31,357 bases of DNA from Apophysomyces variabilis (Eukaryota > Mucoromycota > Mucoromycetes > Mucorales > Mucoraceae), in contig MZZL01000387.1 in the NCBI GenBank assembly GCA_002749535.1, positions 105,621 to 136,977 on the forward strand, in the 5' to 3' direction. The position numbers were made by a program, and so were the translations under genes. Positions 23,837 through 31,357 of this stretch are shown here, one piece after another. The notes under the pieces were generated by a model, which saw nothing but the letters and a program-made list of their open reading frames with translations, ran no database searches and had not been told where the DNA came from. Numbering within the stretch: position 1 is the first letter of the stretch; the number at the start of each line of letters is the position of its first letter.

Positions 23837-24414
23837 GAAAAGAAATCTTTTGAGACTAGCAAGCTCAATTGTTTTACTGTCTCGATATCATTTGGGAATC
23901 ACATCACCATTCCTCAATTATTCACCGAGGTGGTATACGATATGTCTAGTGGACAGCTATGTTTCAGTTTTCTTCCGGTTTATCTTTGTTTCGGATTAAA
24001 CAGGATACATCTGCTTATCATCAGCCTGCTGCTCCCATTACTCTTGTCGCAAGATTGGGTTTATTCATCGTGCACTCTCCCGAACGGCCAATCACTGAAC
24101 CATCTAACCGCACCATACCGTTGACTCTGCCTATCAGGCGTTGTGAGTAGCCGGTTGGCGAAAGTACGCCTATTGTAACGTATCATTTAAATCCCTATAT
24201 ATCATCCCATGGTCAAACCACTTAGGTTCATCGCAAGCAGAAAATAGAAGTTGGTTCATCTTCATTTCAGTGCAATCTTTTTTCCGCATTCATCCCTCTA
24301 GATCTAAGAGTGAACTCCCGCTAAACTGCGTTGACAGTTAATAATATGCATTATTTATCGCCATTCAACGTAGCCATGTACTATCAAAAGCGTGAGATTC
24401 TCCTGCATATGCTA
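23837..24414. promoter_or_regulatory. Upstream region of the lyase gene and 3' flank of SMCR8
   Basis: 578 bp without a gene, between the lyase start and the SMCR8-like stop; both genes are on the minus strand. Two overlapping short plus-strand frames (23930-24150) show no domain features. No promoter element could be fixed. Confidence 0.4.
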
Positions 24415-27400
24415 TCAACTGATATGTACCACAATAATTGTTTGGTCATCGCCATACACATCCAGTTGTTCTTGGAGAAACCGTCGTCCACGTCTCTCAT
24501 TCGAGGATAAACCATCTGAACCCAAACCTTCCGGTTGGCTTCCTCTGCAAAGCTGTTCTGATATCGGGTTTTCTTCGTAAAGGCTGTCCTTACTACTTCC
24601 ACTGCTGAGACCTTCTTCTTCATTATCAGAAGAGATGTCTCTATCCTGGAAATAGTTTGTAGCACTAGAGGAGCATTCACTAAATGATTCACTCGGCCGC
24701 CTATGGATATCAGGATCTAAAACACTGGGCGGATACCAGTTGAAATCCAAGAGCGATGTTGGTTGTTCGTTCACACTTTGGAGTGTCACAGTCGCTTCAT
24801 TCTCATCAGAAAGATTGTCTTCTTCCTCAGGAGAGTTGGCTAGATCGATTTGAAATCGCTTTAAAATTTGAGCATGCAAGGAAGAAGGTAATGACTCCGA
24901 AACAGGTGTCGTCACTGTCGATGTTGGTTTGTCTGATCTTTGTTCACGCTCCTCGATTCTTTTCAAATAGTTCATAACTCGCCGGACACTCCATGTTCGA
25001 CTTAACCCATTACCATCTAATGAAGATTCCGATGTGTAACCTTTCGACGTAGACTCACCAGTATCTGTGCCATCAAAAATCGAGTCTTCACCAACGTACA
25101 TATGGCGATAAATGTAGGCTTTTAATGCCATTGTGGCAAAAACTGTATGTACGTAAGCCAAATAGGCTTGATCAGACTTACAAGCCATCAATATGTACTC
25201 TGTGATCATAACGGCCACAAACTCACTCACCGAGAAGAATTTCAAATGATTCACAATTTGATTAATCCATATACCGTCCAAGTAGAGTGGACTTGTCACG
25301 AGATCTCCTTTGCTATCGTTCGCGTCAACGTCCAGATAACTAATTTCTAGTCTATGCACGTTCATATCCACATTATCTACAGTTGTACCCACGAGCTTGA
25401 TGGATGAGAGCTGATCTTCAGTTAATTTACAGTCTGTAAACCAACGTGCGATACTGTGACGATGCCGAGAATGTCCCGGCAGAAAAAGCGACAGCGTTTC
25501 CACAATCTCCTCTACTCGACTAGAAATATACTCTCAGTAATCGGCATTAGTAAACAGCAAACAGTTACCTTTTACTCTGTGTTTTCCCGACGACTATTAC
25601 AGGCCTGCCCGTCATTAAGGAGAAAATGATGTGACAAAGGAGATGTCGCAGTGATTTTAAAACCTCTACCAAGCTTCTGCTTTCACGTTTCTGGTTCACT
25701 TTCGACAGCAAAGAACTTTCCGAAAAGATGGGGAAGAAATCGTCATCGTTGAACCGACCAGCGGTGTTCTTCTGGTGTATGTCTTGCTTCTGCCGAAAAG
25801 CATAGCTGAACGACGTTGATTGATTAGAATCGCCAGTGTCATTAATGTATGTACAATTGTTTGACTACAATCAAAAGCCATCGTTACTGAAGTACTTGCT
25901 ATTTCCATATGCATACCTGGATACTCTCGCTCGAAAGAGGTTCCTGTCTAATTACAGTCAATGTATATAATTGTTTCGCTCCGTGTCACCGTTTAGTCCA
26001 TATTACTTACCCTCTAGGACGAGGATTATCCATATTCAGTATAAACGTTCTACCGATTGATATTGCCTCAAATGAGGGCTCTTTAAAAGCATACTTTAGC
26101 AAAAAATGCACTGAGATAGAGTATTTCGACTTGCCCAGAAATAGCTCTTCTTCTTCTTCAACATCAAGTGCAACGCTGTCACGGCCCAAATATTTTAGCA
26201 CTCCCATTATGCACTGGATGGCCTCTGCGTACATGTCGTGAATACTGGAAGTCGTAGAACTTTTCTTATTGGAAAATGACAGTTGAGCCAGCTGTGGTTC
26301 AGGAACCGAAGCTAACGGTATCACTTTAGCTTGTGGAGGGTTATACTGTGTCCCATCAGGATTTATATCTACGTCCGGGTCTTCACACAGTTGGGCTAGC
26401 GTACGCAATTTCCGCTCAAAGTGGGCGACAGGGTGTAATGTCTCAATATATTTGGGCTGCAAGAATATTAAAGAAGGTTAGCCTTTCTTTTGGTCATGCA
26501 AACGCATGTGGCTTGCCTGGTAACCTTCCAAAGTTTGAGAGGTACTTTCGCTTGCGTGGGATTCGCCTCGAGGATGCGGCAATATTGCGTATGGCCCGTT
26601 TTGTCCTCTACTGCTATAAAGCGGCTGCTGCTGTTCCTTAGGCGTTTCATATGGTGAGGGACTTTCGACAAAGGTATCGCTCGTCACACGTTCCGATATC
26701 TTTTCGCGTGATGTTTGCGTAGCATACGATTCCACACTGTCCAACATAAGCTTTGTGATGGCGATCGCCTGTTGAACGGCGTCTAGGGACATATTCTGGC
26801 AATTCTGTTTCTGTGGTACGATTGTTCGATCTTTTAGAATCTGCTCAGTGTATTCCAGGTCAAATAAGCGACGTTTAAGATCAAGGGCGAAGTTCGCAAA
26901 ATTTCCTTTTTTCATTAGTCGTGAAACCTACAAGAGCTTAGTCTTGCTACTTTCCCCATGACATCCCAGAAGTGTACCTCACTGAATTGTTCCATAAACT
27001 CCTCAAATCGGAATATGATCTTCTCGCTATCACGTGTGATGTATGACAAAGCTACCGGATGAACGTAGCCTCTTGCATTAATGTCGAACAGGGTTAAATG
27101 GTGTGTCTTTTGCAAAATGATTAACATGAAAAAATCATCGCAGAGCAACACTCACAAAAATAAAGAATTTGTTCTCTGGATCTGTAAAATACATTTGGGT
27201 ATCGTCGGGAATCGAGAACATCCAGGGGTTTGCGTTCTTTTCTTCTCCCTGCGGCTGCTGAGCAGTGGATATATCATGGAAATTGCCGCCATTTTCGAAA
27301 CCAAATTGCCTAGAAAAATCCGAGATGTCAAAGCAGTTGAAACCGGTTTATTTAACGTCTTACTCATCAACACCTCGATCAGCAGATACCACTCGCAATG

Positions 27401-27740
27401 CGAGCGCATTAAAATTAAAACGAGCCAAGCCCATTGTACTCAACTCATGCATAAGTGTCAAATTAACTTCTGGTGTACCAAAATGTTTTAGGTCGAGATA
27501 GGCAGAATCTGTTACAACGGCTAATGGCAAAGGACCTTCCATCTCTGAGAATTCGCAGATCAATACAAAGTCTCGGCATCCATTCAGATCGTCGGAAGAA
27601 TCATCGTCTCCGAAAAAGGTATCCAATTTGACAGGTTGGCTATTTTTTAGAGTGAGCGATTAGATCCCAAAACGACTATGCATGCATAAGCGTGCGCTTA
27701 CTTACAAGGATGGCCTACTTAGTTGATCTTGCTGTGACAT
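24415..27740 (-). CDS. SMCR8: SMCR8-like DENN-module protein
   Basis: Nine exons (minus): 27740-27706, 27639-27364, 27309-27156, 27106-26978, 26927-26517, 26456-26011, 25947-25917, 25864-25569 and 25519-24415, giving 960 aa, close to human SMCR8 (937). In animals SMCR8 pairs with C9orf72 and WDR41 as a small-GTPase regulator in autophagy and lysosomal signalling. Longin/uDENN part: DFVLICEFSEMEGPLPL, FNFNALALRVVSAD, FSIPDDTQMYFTDPENK and LTLFDINARGYVHPVALSYI. Linker helices: MKKGNFANFALDLKRRLFDL followed by EYTEQIL, and PKYIETLHPVAHFERKLRTL. DENN part: FSLMTGRPVIVVGKTQSK, VEEIVETLSLFLPG, IKLVGTTVDN and SPLYLDGIW. An Asp/Ser-rich tail follows. Intron 5 seems to be GC-AG (CAG|GCAAGC), chosen because no GT donor keeps phase. 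Folliculin is the nearest alternative, but the order of motifs fits SMCR8 better. Confidence 0.84.
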
Positions 27741-28940
27741 GAGTTAGGTCATGGGAGAGATAAAGAGAAAACAGGAAGGAAAGCAGGACCGGATTTGCGG
27801 TTTATCATTTGTTCCGTGAACGATAGGACAAGCCACTCTACCTGCATCCACGAACAGGCACTCACTTGGGTAATAATCACAGTTTCTCCTAATGAGCTAG
27901 AATAAGAGAATGGAAAGTAGCAGTACGACAAAGCTGAACCTTATCTTTTTTTTCGATTTTCTGTCTGGTAGGTTACACCTGAATGCTTGGGGCACCTGCA
28001 ATTTGCATTGTCCATAATAGATATAGTTTGCTTATGAACGATTTAGAAAGGATTAAAACGGGCACCGGCAATCCCCAAATGAGAAATGCAGCTGTTACCA
28101 GTTGCTGCAAGCAGGTGTAATCTAATAGCGGGAATAGCGGAGTATTCCTTGGTGGAATTACTCCCAAACGCATTTGTCTCCGCTTTCCAAAAACATTATT
28201 ACTAAGGCAATAGGATCCTCTAGAGATATATGTCACAGAAAATAATGAACTTATTTGACATAGCTATGAGAGAATAGAAGAACAGCAAAGGAAACAGCGT
28301 TGATCAGTCTAATAAAGACTAGAACTCCTCTTAATGATGCTAATACATAAAAGAAAGATGCAGAGAAACGCCTGTCTGATGTTCAACTGAGATTCTTACT
28401 CAATTTCGCTGCATGAAAGGATAAATGAACTTGACATATTTCTTTAATCCATTAATAGTTTGATGCTTTCTAAGCGTACCTTTCGCAATCCTTGTTGCCA
28501 GTTGTTCATTTTTTGACGTGGCATGCTTATCTATAGCAATGTACAGATGGTGTTTGCCAAACCCTCTCTCCATATCCATGCTATGGTTCAAGCTGTCAAG
28601 GCTAAGGAGGCGAGAGAGATACTACTTTAAATTTTCAGTAAATTCTTGTTCTGTATCGTACCAGGAATATCTGGCTCGAGCGAAGTTAAAGAGAGAATAT
28701 GGTTCAATAGAGAACAAAAGCTTTTATTGAGGGCCTGAACAAAATACATCAATCAGTGGGATTATGAATAAGTCACGAGAAGAAAAGTGAGTATCCATTG
28801 AGATTGCAGTGTGCTTAATAATGCGACATATGCGTTGTGGTCAATTTTTTGACTGGCTGAAGTACTGTAACTTGAACGTACGAATTTTGCTCCGCTTACA
28901 TCTCGCCCCCTTAACGACAAGCGAAATATCGCAGCAACGG
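27741..28940. other. Upstream of SMCR8; no supported gene
   Basis: The SMCR8-like promoter should lie near 27741-27900. A 63-codon minus frame at 28591-28400 (KHHLYIAIDKHATSKNEQ and onward) looks protein-like, but matches nothing I know and has no start or splice context. It may be a fragment of a decayed gene. Confidence 0.35.
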
Positions 28941-29570
28941 TAATATCATACTGTGCACAGTAAGGTGACTGTCGTGCTGCTTGAAAACGTTGGCTTACCA
29001 ACAGAAGAAGTTGTGGATCTCCTGGATGATGCCGAATGTAACATGGACAGCAATAGTGAAAGTCTAGCAACAGACGAGGAAGACACAGAGCATTCGTGGT
29101 GACAGTTTAGGAAACCTCGCGACCCAAATTCGACAGCTTGAAGCAGTTTGCAAGGAAGCCATCGTTTCAGAAAGACGTGAAAGAAATTAGTGCAAACGGC
29201 ATCAGGTGTTCTTGTTATCGAAAAGATCTCCAGGAACACGAAATTGACAACTTCATCAAACTCTGAATGCTGTGAATAGATTTGTACTAAAAAGAAGGAA
29301 CCATGGCTGCAAATCCCGTTCTTTTTCCTCGTCAATCGATGGTGCCGCAGCACAAAGTAACCTACTCGCTTTGGTGGAAATAGTAGATCAGGAAAGACGT
29401 TATTTCCTGCAATACTTGCAGGTTCTCTACGCACAGCTGATACAGGAGGTTGACTACGGTCATTAGACTTCTTCGATCCATTGGTCATTGTCTCTACAAT
29501 ACTTGGTATGTGAACATCTGTACAACCTAGGTATAACAAATTCCTATAATAGGCATTGTTGTGAGTCACA
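28941..29570 (+). pseudogene. Possible decayed coding region of unknown family
   Basis: Plus-strand frames give protein-like stretches that change frame repeatedly: ENVGLPTEEVVDLLDDAE with an acidic Ser/Asp tail (~28985-29100), then FARKPSFQKDVKEISANGIR and CSCYRKDLQEHEIDNFIKL (~29145-29265), then NLLALVEIVDQERRYFLQYL (~29360-29430). Each block ends at a stop or frame change. I do not recognise the family. The CxCYRKDL and coiled-coil character could come from a transposon-encoded or lineage-specific protein. The long opposite-strand frame over the same bases looks like a shadow. Confidence that this was once coding is low to moderate. Confidence 0.35.
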
Positions 29571-29781
29571 CAATGAGACTGAATTTAAAAAAAGAAACCT
29601 GTTATATGTCCGTCATAGCGACGGATGCCGGCCTTCGCATCCCGTTTATAAAATAAGCAAATTACTTGTGCAGATAACTAACAGTAACACCTACCAGGAT
29701 GGTGGCTTTCTGAAGACGACTGTACGCACCTATAGTAAAGATATATTAGCTGTTAAAGCTGCCACACTTTAAATATGTCGG
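29571..29781. other. 3' flank of F3 with two overlapping small hairpins
   Basis: This stretch follows the F3 stop codon on the minus strand. It contains TCCGTC (29609-29614) paired with GACGGA (29620-29625), and GGATGC (29623-29628) paired with GCATCC (29637-29642). The two stems share bases, so only one can form at a time. Guide RNAs of TnpB/Fanzor systems are usually encoded at the 3' side of the nuclease gene, so this is the obvious place to look. Nothing here proves one. Confidence 0.3.
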
Positions 29782-31357
29782 CTACCCTTGAACGGTGGTA
29801 TCGGCAATATTGGATATTCCAGCGTCAAAATGGCTGGGATCAAATGGTGGCAACGTTATCCTCTCTGCAGAAAAAAGGTTGCTGATCGCCGCTAGTCCGA
29901 TGGCCACGGCGGCTTGAACGTCGCGATTTTGAGTCGTACGCCCTGCTTTAAAAGTAACACACTTCGAGTTGACGCAGCGCGAGCTTCCATTCATAGTACG
30001 CCATTTAGTTTCCTTGTAACGACGCCCTTTTGGGTGAATTATCTTCTGAAAACAGAATACGTATGTTTGCGAGCTACGATGCTCATCTGTCATTGCCACT
30101 GGGGTGTACCTACGGTGTCTCGCCCGTAACCATTTGCCTCCACGCTTAGGATGGCCTTTCAATCTGGACCCAACACACGTCCCTTGGGCGCCAATCGCCA
30201 TAACTGGTATTACCCTCCTTCCGCTATCATGTGGCCCCGCTTCCATCGCGATCTTTCTTCTCTCGTTTGCAGCCACTCTATCGTATATTCTCTCCTTGTA
30301 GAGATCTTGTATCACCTTTTCTTTGTGCCACCTGTTCGAATGGTAAAAATCCCTGAGCGTCTTTCTACAGCCCCGACCAATCTATAAATGTGTATGTTAT
30401 CGATAGTTGTCCAAAAAAGACTAACGATTACCTCTTGACAACGAATAATATCTTGGACTGACATAGCTTTCTCCATCGAGGCTTCTTTCAATTGCTCTTC
30501 GGCTGCAAGAATCTCTGCATTCGACTGTGGCAATTATCACATAAGCACAACATATTGTAGCTGGCTTATTTACCTTCTTTCGACGCTCCCGTTTCTTGCG
30601 GAATGTCCTTGCAAATGTTGTTTCATCGAGCGATTTTGCCGTGATACGTATCGGCTTTGGTAGCTGGAGCATGTCAGTAGGAGAGACATCGATATCATCA
30701 TCGTGATCATTGACGTTATTGACACCCAGCATCGAATATCGATTGTAAAGCTGTAAATGGAAATCTGCTCTTTGTCTCGTAATAGGCACTGTAGTCGACA
30801 GCACTTGCAAACCGTAATCAGTGCCACTGAACGTTAGTATATTGTTCTGATCTTCTAAAAGTGGCCCAAGGTCTAGTCGGCCTACGCTGTCTTCACAGCC
30901 GGGGCGTCTCCCACTTTGGGGTCTGCACAGGCTATCCTCCTCCTCCTCCTCCTCCTCCTCCTCCTTCTCATCCTCCTCGTTGTTATCGTCGTTGTGCTTG
31001 TCCTTCTTTTTCTTTTTTCTTTTTTGTATTTGGTATCTTCTTCATCACCATCTGCTTCCTCCATTTTCTCGTCTTCTTCTTCTTTGCTTTTTCTCTCTTT
31101 TCTGCCAGCAGGACTTTTACCTTTTTTCTTTTGATGCGCTTTCACCAACTGTACGATTCTGTATATTAATATACGCTTTTATGTTGATGCAAGTTTGTAT
31201 TCAACGTTACCTGTTCCAACTTGTACTTCTTCCGTCTTGCATTTGCTAACCGATCGTGTACTTGATTCAAAGCCATTTGTTGGTTTGACCAGTTCAATTT
31301 TGCAGCTTTTAAAGCTTCATAGCTCAGTTTCTGCTGTTGATATGCTGCTTCCTTTTC
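29782..31357 (-). CDS. Near-intact Fanzor-like (TnpB-related) gene F3, 5' end beyond window
   Basis: Eukaryotic relative of the RNA-guided nuclease TnpB. Exons (minus): >31357-31211, 31148-30574, 30524-30432 and 30381-29782, with introns of 62, 49 and 50 nt. Blocks: helix LNQVHDRLANARRKKYKLEQ, a Lys/Glu-rich linker, LLEDQNNILTFSGTDYGL with RuvC-I Asp at 30819-30817, STTVPITRQRADFHLQLYNR, RITAKSLDETTFARTFRKKR, VIPVMAIGAQGTCVGSRLKG, VAMTDEHRSSQTYVFCF with Glu at 30084-30082, and CVNSKCVTFKAGRTTQNRDV with Asp at 29922-29920. All three acidic positions are kept. One zinc-ribbon Cys appears as Tyr (30063-30061). Exon 2 is 575 nt and needs a one-base frame change between 31043 and 30882 to join its two halves, possibly in the A-rich tract near 31031-30996. 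The last three exons read cleanly. Function is inferred from family only. Confidence 0.8.
30935..30964. repeat. (TCC)10 trinucleotide repeat inside F3
   Basis: Ten uninterrupted TCC units. On the minus strand they are GGA/GAG repeats in the acidic linker of F3, poly-Glu in the downstream-compatible frame and poly-Arg in the upstream frame. Length changes by whole units would not alter the frame. Confidence 0.95.

Noticed and set aside
28946..29569. 207-codon minus-strand frame
   Set aside because: Composition is Ser/Phe-rich without domain features, and the plus strand of the same bases reads as broken but protein-like blocks, so this is probably antisense shadow.
30916..31169. Plus-strand frames with long Leu, Pro or Ser runs at the right end
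   Set aside because: They are shadows of the (TCC)10 repeat and purine-rich linker of F3 on the minus strand.

Overview
The window reads as nuclear DNA of a filamentous fungus, most likely an early-diverging one (Mucoromycota, Mucorales-like). The reasons are: spliceosomal introns of about 50-120 nt that restore long, phase-consistent reading frames; fungal-type housekeeping genes; AT-rich intergenic DNA; and several Fanzor-like genes of the kind I associate with Mucorales. No tools were run. Family calls rest on motifs and on my memory of the families, and every exon model was worked out by hand.

Layout, left to right. (a) 1-2357: no gene seen, one ~113-bp direct repeat. (b) 2358-4505, minus: KRI1, ribosome biogenesis. 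(c) 5052-~7500, minus: decayed Fanzor-like gene F1. (d) ~7500-10284: nothing supported. (e) 10285-11849, minus: a ten-exon RFC3-type (yeast Rfc5-type) clamp-loader subunit. (f) 12626-13851, plus: a ZIP zinc transporter, divergent from RFC. (g) 14561-17497, plus: an eleven-exon Gin4/Hsl1/BRSK-type protein kinase. (h) 17861-~19000, minus: decayed Fanzor-like gene F4. (i) ~19.7-22.17 kb, plus: decayed Fanzor-like gene F2, interrupted by a 189-bp MITE at 20843-21031. (j) 22285-23836, minus: secreted alginate-lyase-family protein. (k) 24415-27740, minus: a nine-exon SMCR8-like DENN protein. (l) 27741-29781: mostly unassigned, with fragments of decayed coding sequence. (m) 29782 to the window edge, minus: Fanzor-like gene F3, nearly intact and intron-containing.

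The six host genes serve unrelated processes: ribosome assembly, replication, zinc transport, a cell-cycle/morphogenesis kinase, polysaccharide degradation, and membrane/nutrient signalling. They do not form a pathway cluster. The striking feature is what lies between them. Four Fanzor-like loci (eukaryotic relatives of TnpB, the RNA-guided nuclease of IS200/IS605 elements) occupy about 9 kb of the 31 kb. They fall into at least two subtypes: F1 and F2 share one architecture, F3 and F4 another. F1, F2 and F4 carry frameshifts, stops and replaced RuvC-type acidic residues. F3 keeps all three acidic positions and spliceable exons, but has a probable frameshift and one zinc-ribbon cysteine changed to tyrosine.
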